NCBI RefSeq assembly: GCF_031585635.1
Contig: NZ_CP134197.1
Location: 62,001-126,000 of the forward strand
Reading direction: 5' to 3'
Origin: Paraburkholderia sp. FT54
GTDB lineage: Bacteria > Pseudomonadota > Gammaproteobacteria > Burkholderiales > Burkholderiaceae
DNA: 64,000 nucleotides
The notes beneath the pieces are model-generated. The model was not told where the DNA came from. It did not search any database and saw nothing but the letters and a program-made list of their open reading frames with translations. Both the position numbers and the translations under genes were made by a program. Shown here in pieces: positions 17,621-26,660 of the stretch. Within the stretch, counting starts at the first letter, position 1, and every line of letters begins with the position of its first letter.

Positions 17621-18544
17621 TCAGCGATCAAACCAGTGGTATTGCAGCGTGAGGGAAATCTCCTTGTAATTGCCGCCTGCCCGCGTGATGAAGCCATTCG
17701 ACAATGCGAGTTTGGAAGACCAACTGCGAGCGAGGGGCACCGAGAAGGTAAGTCCGTAGCGCAAATTGGACTGCCGGTCTCGATCAGGAACGCCGTTCAG
17801 ACTGGAACCGCCACCGTCGGCATAGCCTATGTCGGCGGCGATCCAGAACCCCGGGCCGAAGCCGTATCCGCCATGCAACTGGAACGTCCATAGCGGATCC
17901 TGACTACGCTTGTTTCCACGGAAGAAATTGTTGTTGGTGGTGAAAATCCATGTGCCAGCAGTGGCCTCGAAGAACCAGTTCCCGACAGGCTGCGAGAGGC
18001 CGACCTCTGGCTTGAAAGCCCACCGGTTTGTGCCTACGTTGACGAGTCGGGATGGAACGTATTGCCCGGTCGGGGCAGACATCGTCAAGCTAAGGCCTAT
18101 CGAGCTGCTGGGGGCACGGCGCGCGAAATCCTCGGGAGACAGCGCCGGACTGCCCATGAGATTGAAAGCAAAGCGAGTGCGCAGATCGCCCATGCCGGCC
18201 CGGTGAACTTCGGTGGGAGCGTCTATCACGTTGCCGCTGAGATTGCCGCGGGTATACGGGATTGCGAACGCTATCGATGCGGTGTGACCCGCAAGCCCGA
18301 ACGTGTGCTCATAACCGGCCGAGAAGGCGTTGATCCGGGCCTGAACGTTAGTGACGGGCAGCGAGGGATCCGTCAGAACATTGCCCGTAAGATACGTATA
18401 GCTGAACACGACGAAATTGGTGCCGGCTGGAGCCGCTGAGTAGGTTCGCGGCTCCAGCTCTTGCGCAGACGCAGTGCCTGCCGATAGCAGGAGTCCGACG
18501 GCACTGGCGTGGCGTAGCGCGCAGTTCAACGTAAGACGGCTCAT
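17621..18544 (-). CDS. Outer-membrane MetA-pathway (phenol degradation)-type protein
   Basis: 307-residue outer-membrane beta-barrel protein of the Phenol_MetA_deg family. A signal peptide is cleaved after GTASA. Alternating aromatic/small residue strands follow (FVVFSYTYLTGN, IGLSLTMSAPTGQYVPSRL, WFFEATAGTWIF), and the protein ends with an aromatic-rich last strand YHWFDR. Members are thought to help hydrophobic or aromatic substrates across the outer membrane. No catabolic gene is directly adjacent, so the substrate is open. Confidence 0.8.
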   Translation of the reverse strand: MSRLTLNCALRHASAVGLLLSAGTASAQELEPRTYSAAPAGTNFVVFSYTYLTGNVLTDPSLPVTNVQARINAFSAGYEHTFGLAGHTASIAFAIPYTRGNLSGNVIDAPTEVHRAGMGDLRTRFAFNLMGSPALSPEDFARRAPSSSIGLSLTMSAPTGQYVPSRLVNVGTNRWAFKPEVGLSQPVGNWFFEATAGTWIFTTNNNFFRGNKRSQDPLWTFQLHGGYGFGPGFWIAADIGYADGGGSSLNGVPDRDRQSNLRYGLTFSVPLARSWSSKLALSNGFITRAGGNYKEISLTLQYHWFDR

Positions 18545-18779
18545 TGTCAGTAGCCGCGATCAGATGCGTACGGCGGGGATCATCGGGGCGTTCCATGGCT
18601 ATGCAACGGTAGGCCATCGTATCGCAGATGGCAGGATCCTTGACCTGCGGCTATGCCGTAAGCAACGCTAAGAGACCCATACTGAGAGTCGGCGGATTGC
18701 GCCGGATGGGCCGATGCTCCGATCAGGATTCTGTCGACACGAACAGGTCATCTTCTGGTGCGCCCTTTAGGAGAAAGTC

Positions 18780-19064
18780 ATGAAGACTTTGGTGATATTG
18801 GCGTGCTTAATGGTGACCTCAAACGCATTCGCGGAATGCGCGACGAACTCGCGCGGTGAAACCGTGTGCGGCAACGGGCAGACGGCGGGCGGCTATAACC
18901 GGAACACCGGCACGGCCTGGACGTCCCAAACGAACCAGAATGGGGCGCGGACGACCCAGAGCAATCGCGGCGGCGAGGCGAAGACGATGAATGGCAAAGG
19001 CGTGGCCCACGGCCCCGGCGGGACCACCTGTTACCGGACCGCGAACAGCCACGGCTGCAACTGA
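18780..19064 (+). CDS. Small secreted Gly/Asn/Thr-rich protein
   Basis: 94 residues with a clear signal peptide (cleavage after SNAFA). The mature part has four cysteines in two pairs (CATNSRGETVC near its start and CYRTANSHGC at its end), enough for two disulfides. The middle is Asn/Gly/Thr/Gln-rich. AGGAGA lies 5 bases upstream of the ATG. Similar small periplasmic or secreted proteins occur in Burkholderiaceae; function unknown. Confidence 0.75.
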   Translation: MKTLVILACLMVTSNAFAECATNSRGETVCGNGQTAGGYNRNTGTAWTSQTNQNGARTTQSNRGGEAKTMNGKGVAHGPGGTTCYRTANSHGCN

Positions 19065-19217
19065 CAGCGCTTCTGTCACCACTGGTCCCCGGAGAAGCGG
19101 TTGCTTGTGACAATGGGCACGATGGATCTTCTACTCACTACCGCCCGCTGTCGAGTGCAGTCCGGCCATCCGTAGCGAAAGGCCGACTGTCCCTTTTTGG
19201 CCGGTCACGGCCGGAAG

Positions 19218-20195
19218 TCACTGCGTAGACCCCGTAACCTGTGAGTCTGATCGGTCGACCTCAACATTCATTAAGGCACGGACATGTGCCATCGTGCCAG
19301 TGGCCAGGGCCTCCGGGCTATAACCCCCTTCCAGAATCGAAACGATGCGCCCCTCGCACGTCGCATCGGCAATACGCATCAACTCACTGGTAATCCAACG
19401 AAAATCGCTGTCCTCGAGGTTCAGGCTTGCGAGCGGGTCCAGGCGATGCGCGTCGAAGCCTGCCGAAATGACGATGAGTTGGGGGCTGAACTGGCGTACC
19501 GCCGGCAACATGTCGGACTCGATCCGTGCACGGAAGAGTGCCGAATCACATCCACGGGGCAACGGGACATTGACAATGTTGTGGTTCACGCCGGTCTCCG
19601 ATGCGGCGCCCGTACCGGGATACAAAGGCGACTGGTGGCTGGAGGCGTAAAACAGCTCCGGGCGGTTGAAAAATGCTGCCTGGGTGCCGTTGCCGTGATG
19701 GACGTCGAAGTCGACGACCGCGACGCGCTCCAGCTTGTGTACTTCATGAGCGTAAGCCGCAGCGATTGCAGCCTGATTGAAAATGCAAAAACCCATTGCC
19801 CTCGCTGGCTCGGCGTGGTGACCACACGGACGCGTGGCGCAAAACGCGTTGCGCGCCTGCGCGTTGATCACCGCATCGACGCCGGCACAAGCCGCGCCGA
19901 CGCAGCGCATCACGGCTTCCCAGGAGCCTGGCGACATCACCGTGTCGCCCGCATCAAGCGGCACATAACCCCGCTGCGGAGCGATCTCCGCGACCTCATC
20001 GACGAAGGCCTGGTCATGGATCAATTGCACCTGATCGAGTGTGCCCATCGGCGCATCGCGCCATTCCAGCGCCGCAAATTCCGGCGACTGCAACGCGCGC
20101 AACACGACCTTTAGACGTTCCGGCGATTCCGGATGGTCAGGGCCCGGGCGATGATCCAGACACGCAGCGTGGGAAAAAATAATGGTAGTCGTCAT
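19218..20195 (-). CDS. Histone deacetylase-like amidohydrolase
   Basis: 325-residue member of the HDAC/acetylpolyamine amidohydrolase/acetoin-utilisation superfamily. Catalytic His126-His127 lie in CGHHAEP. Zinc ligands are Asp164 and His166 in DFDVHHGNGTQ and Asp248 in SAGFDAH, and EGGY follows near the C-terminus. All key residues are present, so an active Zn2+ deacetylase is expected, perhaps for acetylated polyamines or small acyl amides. It stands alone on the minus strand. Confidence 0.92.
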   Translation of the reverse strand: MTTTIIFSHAACLDHRPGPDHPESPERLKVVLRALQSPEFAALEWRDAPMGTLDQVQLIHDQAFVDEVAEIAPQRGYVPLDAGDTVMSPGSWEAVMRCVGAACAGVDAVINAQARNAFCATRPCGHHAEPARAMGFCIFNQAAIAAAYAHEVHKLERVAVVDFDVHHGNGTQAAFFNRPELFYASSHQSPLYPGTGAASETGVNHNIVNVPLPRGCDSALFRARIESDMLPAVRQFSPQLIVISAGFDAHRLDPLASLNLEDSDFRWITSELMRIADATCEGRIVSILEGGYSPEALATGTMAHVRALMNVEVDRSDSQVTGSTQ

Positions 20196-20871
20196 TTACA
20201 TTGATACGCGGCGCAGACCGCGTCGTCTCCTTATTGCCGGTGCACTCGCAGCGCTACCAGAGTGCATAACGCGGTAGTGGCGCGCCTCATCACGCCGCCC
20301 CAGACCTTCTGACTGCAAGAAGCAAGCATAGGGCCGCACGTACTTTCACGATAGTTAGACATTCCTTGAAACATCATAGGCGTTCGCTTATGGATCAGCC
20401 CGTGCCTGTGTGCAATCGGCTTTTTCCACGTCGCGACTACTCTGGGGTCGAGCAACGGGCGCTAATGGCCGAGTTCGCAAGTGCTGATCTGGCCGGGCTC
20501 CGCGATCGTCGGCCTGCACCGATTTCCGCACTCGACCCAGAAGGGCCTGTCGCGTGATGGGAGCGAATGTCGGGTGAACGTCGGTAAGCCGCCCCCGGTA
20601 GCGGTCCCTCAGACAGACTTTTCATCGCGAAGAAGAATGCCACACGGCAATGCACAAGACCGGGCAAAAAAGTACGTCGCACTCAGTTGCGTCAATCAGG
20701 GTGACACCCATAGCCGAACGCTAGACCTCAAGGACGAGATCGCCTCGGTAACGGCTTCACTTCCCGCTCAAGTTGTGCGAACCCCGGCCGATATCAACAG
20801 TACGATTGCATTATGGATTTTGAATGCAATTCGCCTGTTAGTGACATGCTCAATGGAAGGGTTCGATAGAT
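20196..20871. other. Intergenic region upstream of the second chemoreceptor
   Basis: About 675 bases with no gene that could be supported. The stretch 20800-20871 just before the chemoreceptor is relatively AT-rich and should hold its promoter. Confidence 0.45.
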
Positions 20872-22572
20872 ATGAAACTGTCTTTTGTCCAGAAGCTCTG
20901 GATGCCGCTTATCCTAAGTTTGCTGTGTCTCGCTGGAATATCGGTCTATAACGCCTACCAGACGAGAGAAACGCGGTTAGACGAGCGCAAGGCTGATCTG
21001 GTACACGCATCGGAGATCGCCCTGAGTGTCGTCAAGACCTCCGGCAAAGACGCGGCGGCTGGTTCCATGCCGCTGGCCGAGGCCCAGAAGCGTGCAATGG
21101 ACCGCATCCGGAACATGAGGTACGGCGAGAACGGCTATTTCATGATCGTCAATTCGCAGCCGAAGGTGCTGATGCATCCGACGAAGGCGGAGATGAATGA
21201 GAAGGACGTCAGCGAGTTTAAGGATCCGAACGGCGTTTACCTCTACAGAGATATGGTCGCTGTCATCAAGCGCGACGGCAAGGGCTTTACCGCATATGCC
21301 GCTGCAAAGCCGGGAGCGACCGAAGCCTTCCCGAAAATCGCCTACAACGTGGCCTATCAGCCGTGGGACTGGATTCTCACGACGGGGCTCTACGTTGACG
21401 ACCTCGATGCGGCTTTCCGCTCGTCGCTGTATCAGAGCCTCGGCATCCTGGTGGTACTGGCTGCGGTCTTATCGGCTGTCGTAGTGATACTCAACCGTGG
21501 CATCGTGAACTCACTGGGCGGAGAACCATCTTATGCGGCCGAAATTGCCAACCGGATTGCCGACAATGATCTGACTGCGTTGGTGAAGGTAGCGCCACGC
21601 GACCGTTCCAGTCTGCTGTTTTCGATGAAGCGCATGCAGGAGCAGCTCACGCACACGGTCGGTACGATCAAGATTTCGGCCGACTCGATTGCCACCGCTA
21701 CTCACCAGATCGCGGCGGGCAACCAGGACCTCTCGCAACGCACCGAAGAACAGGCCGCCTCGCTCGAGGAAACGGCCTCCAGCATGGAGCAGCTGACCTC
21801 GACCGTTACCCAGAATGCCGATAATGCCAGTCAGGCCAACCAGCTTGCTGCTCAGGCCGCCCAGGTGGCGGAACAGGGCGGTGTCGCGGTGTCACGCGTG
21901 GTGGAAACCATGGAGGGCATCAACGCCAGCTCGGACAAGATAGCCAATATTGTCGGCATCATCGAGGGTATCGCCTTCCAGACCAATATCCTCGCGCTGA
22001 ATGCTGCTGTTGAGGCAGCGCGGGCGGGTGAGCAGGGACGGGGCTTTGCGGTGGTGGCCTCCGAAGTCCGTTCCCTGGCGCAGCGCTCCTCGGCGGCAGC
22101 CAAGGAGATCAAGGAACTGATCCACGAGTCCGTCGAGCGGGTCCGGACAGGCGCCAGTCATGTACAGGAAGCCGGAACGAAGATGCACGAAATCACCCGC
22201 GAGATCCAACGCGTGACCGACATCATGGGTGAAATCACCGCCGCTTCGCAGGAACAGAGTAAGGGCATCGGCCAGATCAATCAGGCCGTCACGCAGATGG
22301 ACGAAGTCACGCAGCAGAACGCGGCCCTAGTCGAACAGGCGGCGGCCGCAGCGGGTGCGCTCGAGTCGCAGGCGAGCGATTTGAAAGCCGCTGTTTCGAT
22401 GTTCAGGCTGGTCGTTTCGCACGACGCAGGCACGGAGAGCGACGCGCAGACGCGCCCGGCGGCTCTGGCGCGCGCCAGGGCGCAAGCCAGGCCAGCTCCA
22501 AAGCAGTTTGCACCGCAGCCGCCCGTTCGGACGGCGCAAACCGCCCAGGCCGACGAATGGAACAGTTTTTAG
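20872..22572 (+). CDS. Methyl-accepting chemotaxis protein with single Cache domain and CheR-docking tail
   Basis: 566-residue chemoreceptor. TM1 spans about residues 9-28, a single-Cache type 2 domain ([20 protein letters not shown]) about 35-185, TM2 about 190-212, then HAMP and a full signalling domain with the conserved hairpin tip. A Pro/Ala/Gln-rich linker of about 50 residues leads to the final pentapeptide EWNSF, which resembles the NWETF-type CheR/CheB docking site. This receptor could therefore help methylation of tail-less receptors such as the one at 5787. Ligand unknown; this sensor type often binds small carboxylates. Confidence 0.95.
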   Translation: MKLSFVQKLWMPLILSLLCLAGISVYNAYQTRETRLDERKADLVHASEIALSVVKTSGKDAAAGSMPLAEAQKRAMDRIRNMRYGENGYFMIVNSQPKVLMHPTKAEMNEKDVSEFKDPNGVYLYRDMVAVIKRDGKGFTAYAAAKPGATEAFPKIAYNVAYQPWDWILTTGLYVDDLDAAFRSSLYQSLGILVVLAAVLSAVVVILNRGIVNSLGGEPSYAAEIANRIADNDLTALVKVAPRDRSSLLFSMKRMQEQLTHTVGTIKISADSIATATHQIAAGNQDLSQRTEEQAASLEETASSMEQLTSTVTQNADNASQANQLAAQAAQVAEQGGVAVSRVVETMEGINASSDKIANIVGIIEGIAFQTNILALNAAVEAARAGEQGRGFAVVASEVRSLAQRSSAAAKEIKELIHESVERVRTGASHVQEAGTKMHEITREIQRVTDIMGEITAASQEQSKGIGQINQAVTQMDEVTQQNAALVEQAAAAAGALESQASDLKAAVSMFRLVVSHDAGTESDAQTRPAALARARAQARPAPKQFAPQPPVRTAQTAQADEWNSF

Positions 22573-22640
22573 GCAGCCGCCCGCATCAAGTCTTGCCACC
22601 TCACGACGTTGCAGCGCGTCGAGGTAACCCGGTCATTGGG

Positions 22641-22660
22641 CAGGGCATTGAAATGCCCTG
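22641..22660 (+). terminator. Hairpin after the chemoreceptor gene
   Basis: CAGGGCAT / ATGCCCTG is a perfect 8-bp stem with a TGAA loop, 70 bases after the stop. No T-run follows, so termination is only suggested by position. Confidence 0.35.
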
Positions 22661-22886
22661 TCGTTGAAGGACGATCTGCTCGTGCCCGCGGCGTATCACT
22701 CGGCACTGCTTGAACTCACCAATACCATTCTTGCCGCACTCGATCAGGAGTGGGCCAGCGTCAATAGCTTTAAGCCGCACAATTGCGTGGTGCCTGCGGA
22801 TCGATGTCACGGTGTGGGATTTCATGCTGTCGCCAGGACCTCAGCAGTGAGTAACTGCAATCGCACAAGGCGCGGCGCCTGCCCGA

Positions 22887-24260
22887 TTGGCAGCGACCGA
22901 ACCTCAACAGAAAGGGAAGCGTTCAAAGTTGAAGGCAAGCCAACCCTCGCCCGCCCCCACCGACCGTCGACCGGTGTCGAACAGCAAAGCCGCCACGCCG
23001 GAATTGGTCTATCTCGGGCGGCAGCCGATTCTCGATCGCAGCGGAGCGTTGAACGCGTTCGAACTGCTGTTCCGCTGTGGGGCCGCCAATTCCGCCCAAT
23101 TCACGGATGACGCGGTTGCTACCGCGCAGGTCATCGTGAGACTGATCGGCGACATGGGCTCCCGCGCTGTGCTAGGCAATCACACCGGCTACGTGAACGT
23201 TGACCGGACGGTGCTGATGTCCGAAATCGTCGAGCTGTTGCCGCCTGAGCGCGTCGTACTCGAAATTCTCGAAACGGTGACATTCGACGAGGCACTCTTC
23301 AAGCGCTGCCGCGAACTGCGGCGAGCGGGCTTCCGGCTCGCACTGGATGATGTTTCTCAGGTGTCCCGACGCCTGCTCGAGTTTCTGCCGTGCGTTGATA
23401 TCGTCAAGATCGACTTTCTCGAATGCCCGCGCGAACGCATCGAGGAACTGCTCGGCGTCGTTAAGCAGCACAGAAAAGTGTCGATCGCCGAGAAAGTCGA
23501 AACACCGGGCGACCATGACGCCGCCATGCGCGCCGGCTTCGAACTGTTTCAGGGCTACTACTTTGCGAAGCCGCAGGTGCTGACCTCGCGGCGCGCCGCG
23601 CCATCACGTGGTGCGCTGCTTCGCTTGCTGGTGCTGCTGAGCGGCGACCCAGAGATCGTCGAACTAGAAGCCGAACTCAAGTTGAGTCCGACCCTCGTCA
23701 TTCAACTGTTGCGTCTGCTCAATTCCAGCGCGTTTGGGCTTGCCCGGACGATTTCGTCACTGCGCGAAGCTATCATGATAGTGGGCATGCGGCAAATAAC
23801 GCGCTGGGCGCAGTTGCTCCTGTTCGCAGACGGTCATGTCCGCGGGTTGCGCTCCGATCCCTTGGCGCAGCTGTGTGGCACCCGCGCGCGATTCATGGAA
23901 CTTGCCGCCGGCCGGATGCGACCCGGCGACGAACGGTTTGCCGATACCGCGTTCATCACGGGGGTGTTTTCGTTGATTCATGTGCTGTCCGCCAGGGCGA
24001 TCGAGGACATCGTGCCGAGGCTACCCATTCACCTCGATATCCGACAGGCACTGCTTGATCGGCACGGCGCGTTGGGTCTGCTATTGAACGCCGCCGAGGC
24101 GGCCGAATCGGGAGAACTCGCGGCAATCCGCGCGGCGTGCGATTCACTGCCGAATTTCACCCCCAACGACCTGACCATGACCGGGCTTGCTGCCGCTGCA
24201 TGGTACGACAATCAGGTGCGTCAGCCACATGCACAACGCGCGCACCGGGGCTCGAATTAA
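22887..24260 (+). CDS. EAL-HDOD (YuxH-type) signalling protein
   Basis: Up to 457 residues. Residues about 38-235 form an EAL-like domain, starting LVYLGRQPILDRSG and with FELLF in place of the EAL motif. The catalytic metal-binding acidic set looks degenerate, so it probably does not cleave c-di-GMP. Residues about 240-430 are an HDOD domain (LSPTLVIQLLRLLNSSAFG, then SLREAIMIVGMRQITRWAQL). Such proteins link c-di-GMP or stress signals to motility; the chemoreceptor just upstream supports that. The start is uncertain: TTG at 22887 is the longest option, a GTG at 22974 is possible, and neither has a clear ribosome site. Confidence 0.82.
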   Translation: MAATEPQQKGKRSKLKASQPSPAPTDRRPVSNSKAATPELVYLGRQPILDRSGALNAFELLFRCGAANSAQFTDDAVATAQVIVRLIGDMGSRAVLGNHTGYVNVDRTVLMSEIVELLPPERVVLEILETVTFDEALFKRCRELRRAGFRLALDDVSQVSRRLLEFLPCVDIVKIDFLECPRERIEELLGVVKQHRKVSIAEKVETPGDHDAAMRAGFELFQGYYFAKPQVLTSRRAAPSRGALLRLLVLLSGDPEIVELEAELKLSPTLVIQLLRLLNSSAFGLARTISSLREAIMIVGMRQITRWAQLLLFADGHVRGLRSDPLAQLCGTRARFMELAAGRMRPGDERFADTAFITGVFSLIHVLSARAIEDIVPRLPIHLDIRQALLDRHGALGLLLNAAEAAESGELAAIRAACDSLPNFTPNDLTMTGLAAAAWYDNQVRQPHAQRAHRGSN

Positions 24261-24486
24261 GGAGGCGTCCGATAAATGCCGTCCGCCTCAACCCGTCCAG
24301 TCTTGTCCCCCGTCGGTGCGCCTATGCGTGGCCTCCGTCTTCGGAAGCCAGATCCGAGCCGACACCCTCGAAGACCAAGCAAGCCCGGGAATTCGTCTGT
24401 AAAAAGCGACCCAGTTGAGTATCCACCGAGGTCCCCGGTTCGCCAAGAAGCGGCCATTAGGTCGTGCAGCCCGAACGACCCTATAT

Positions 24487-26103
24487 GGCCGATTCTGTTG
24501 AAAAAGTCGGCGTCGATGCGGAATGTTAGGTATCCTGGAAGGCATCAAACGACGGGAGTGAATCGTCATGATGGGTCGACTGGATAGCGGGCAGGACAAG
24601 CTTTTCTACTCGTTCAACCTCGACCACCACGTCCCGCAATCACACCTGCTGAGAGGCATCGATCGCTTCCTTGATCTGCGAGATCTGCGCCAGCACCTCG
24701 CACCGTACTACAGCCCAATGGGTCGTCCATCGATTGACCCGGAGCTCATGATTCGCATGTTGATCGTGGGTTACTGCTTTGGCGTCCGGTCCGAGCGACG
24801 TCTGTGTGAAGAGGTGCATCTGAACCTCGCATACCGGTGGTTCTGCCGCATGGGTCTGGAGGACGCCGTACCGGAACACTCGACGTTCTCAAAGAACCGT
24901 CACGGGCGCTTTCGCGATAGCGACCTGTTGCGTCACGTGTTTGAAACTGTGCTGAGTCGCTGCATGGCCGAGGGGCTTGTCAAGGGTGAGGGATTCGCAA
25001 TCGATGCAAGCATTATCAAGGCAGACGCGAGTCCTGCGAATGGCGTGTCGGGAACAGAACCTATCGACTGGGGACGTGCTGACGGACACAGTCGCGCTGT
25101 GCGGGAATATATTGAAGCGCTTGAGCAAACCAATCCAATAGCAGCAGATACATCTGAACCAGCAGCGTCTTTGACGCCTCCAAAAAAGATATCCCTGACC
25201 GATCCTGCCGCGCGATGGACGGCCGCTCCGGGCGGCCCTGCGTTCTTTGCCTACTCGACGAATTATCTGATTGACCTGCAGGCAGGGATCATTATGGATG
25301 TTGAGGCGACGCCGGCAAATCGCGCACAGGAAGTTGAATCAACCAGAACAATGATTGATCGTGTTGGACGTCAACGGGAGCTGACGCCTCGCAAGCTGGT
25401 AGGTGACACCGCATACGGCACAGCAGCGCTGCCTGGCTGGATGGTTGAAGAGAAGCAGATTGAACCGCACGTCTCTGTCTGGGATAAAACCACCCGCAAG
25501 GACAATACGTTCTCCCGCAGCGAATTCATCTGGAATGAACAGACCAACGAGTATCGATGTCCTTCAGGGTATGCGTTACGCAGCGACTGGCGTCCACTGA
25601 AAAATCCCCGTACGCACATCACGAGAGCCGACACCATCGTGTATCGTGCGAGCGAAAAGAATTGCAACCGCTGTGCGATGAAGAGTCAATGCTGTCCAAA
25701 TATGTCGTTTCGCAAAATCACGCGCAGCATCCATGAAGCCGCCCGCGACGAGGCTCGACGAATCGCGACAACCCCCGAATACAAGCAGTCTCGCCGACAG
25801 CGTAAGAAGGTGGAAATGCTCTTTGCCCACCTCAAGCGCATCCTCAAGCTGGATCGTCTGCGGTTGAGAGGTCCAAGTGGTGCCCATGATGAATTTCTGA
25901 TGGCAGCAACCGCGCAAAATCTGCGAAGAATGGCCAAGTGGCTCATGCCAGCAAGCAAGCAGATGAAGCAGGCAGTTCCATGACGGGCAAGGGAGATCCC
26001 TGCTAGGTTCAAGCTCGCAGCTTCGCCGATCGCCACAACGCGAAAACGTGTTGCCAACTCCTACATCCCCAACCAGAACACGACTTTTTCAACAGAATCG
26101 GCC
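24487..26103 (+). mobile_element. IS1182-family insertion sequence, intact copy (1617 bp)
   Basis: Terminal inverted repeats at 24487-24509 and 26081-26103 are perfect over 23 bp (GGCCGATTCTG, then TTGAAAAAGTCG). One transposase gene fills the element. The outer GGCC at each edge is self-complementary, so it may be part of the repeat or a 4-bp target duplication. The flanks form an interrupted palindrome (CGAACGAC on the left, GTCGTTCG on the right), suggesting insertion into a hairpin-forming repeat. A nearly identical inverted copy lies at 33950-35570. Confidence 0.92.
24568..25983 (+). CDS. IS1182-family transposase
   Basis: 471-residue DDE transposase. The N-terminal DUF772 domain (PELMIRMLIVGYCFGVRSERR, shown in part) is followed by a catalytic core. 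The first Asp is in AIDASIIKAD, the second in VGDTAYG and the Glu in KVEMLFAHLK. A cysteine-rich insert (CNRCAMKSQCC) precedes the last part, as usual for the family. The frame is complete and should encode an active enzyme able to act on both inverted copies and perhaps on the MITE-like element at 14342. Confidence 0.95.
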   Translation: MMGRLDSGQDKLFYSFNLDHHVPQSHLLRGIDRFLDLRDLRQHLAPYYSPMGRPSIDPELMIRMLIVGYCFGVRSERRLCEEVHLNLAYRWFCRMGLEDAVPEHSTFSKNRHGRFRDSDLLRHVFETVLSRCMAEGLVKGEGFAIDASIIKADASPANGVSGTEPIDWGRADGHSRAVREYIEALEQTNPIAADTSEPAASLTPPKKISLTDPAARWTAAPGGPAFFAYSTNYLIDLQAGIIMDVEATPANRAQEVESTRTMIDRVGRQRELTPRKLVGDTAYGTAALPGWMVEEKQIEPHVSVWDKTTRKDNTFSRSEFIWNEQTNEYRCPSGYALRSDWRPLKNPRTHITRADTIVYRASEKNCNRCAMKSQCCPNMSFRKITRSIHEAARDEARRIATTPEYKQSRRQRKKVEMLFAHLKRILKLDRLRLRGPSGAHDEFLMAATAQNLRRMAKWLMPASKQMKQAVP

Positions 26104-26660
26104 AACTGCAGTCGTTCGCCTTCATGCTCCGACGGTCATTCAACTGACGGTTCTACCCGGAGAGCGGACGCACGCGGGTCGGCTGTCTGCCGCTAAGATC
26201 CCTTGATAGGGCCTACACAAGACGTTCCTCGCCGGCGAGAAACTCCAGCCAAGCCCTTCGACGCTCCAAGACATCGTTGTGCGTTCTCGTGAATAAACCC
26301 ATCAATGCTCCTGGGTGAATGTACGTCGTGAGCCACTTGCATTTGGTCTACGGTCTGTGCGTTAGCGCACTGAGCCATTCTTGCCATTTCCTGTGAGTGG
26401 GACCAAGGTTAGGGTCGTATTGCCACCGCGGTCTGCCGAGATTGAATTCCACTGGCGATATCCTTTCGGAAACAATTAAGTGTCCGCCTTCGTTTGCCGA
26501 AACAATGATTCGTATGAAATTGTCTCAACTGCTCGGCGAACGACCTTTTTCGCGTCATGAGCAGCGCGAACATCGGCGCGTTGTTCTTCCGGCAAGATCG
26601 GCCGTGCGGACGCCTTGTACGGTGGCACGATGACGGTCTCTATTGGCAGGAGAGGGAACA
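26104..26660. other. Intergenic region right of IS1182 copy 1
   Basis: About 555 bases. The first 70 resemble the sequence after the MITE-like element at 14508. No gene was recognised. An AGGAGAGGG ribosome site at the end belongs to the MscS gene. Confidence 0.5.

Noticed and set aside
19185-19212. T-run followed by a small GC hairpin after the deacetylase-like gene
   Set aside because: For the minus-strand gene the T-run is on the wrong side of the hairpin, and the stem is only 5 bp.
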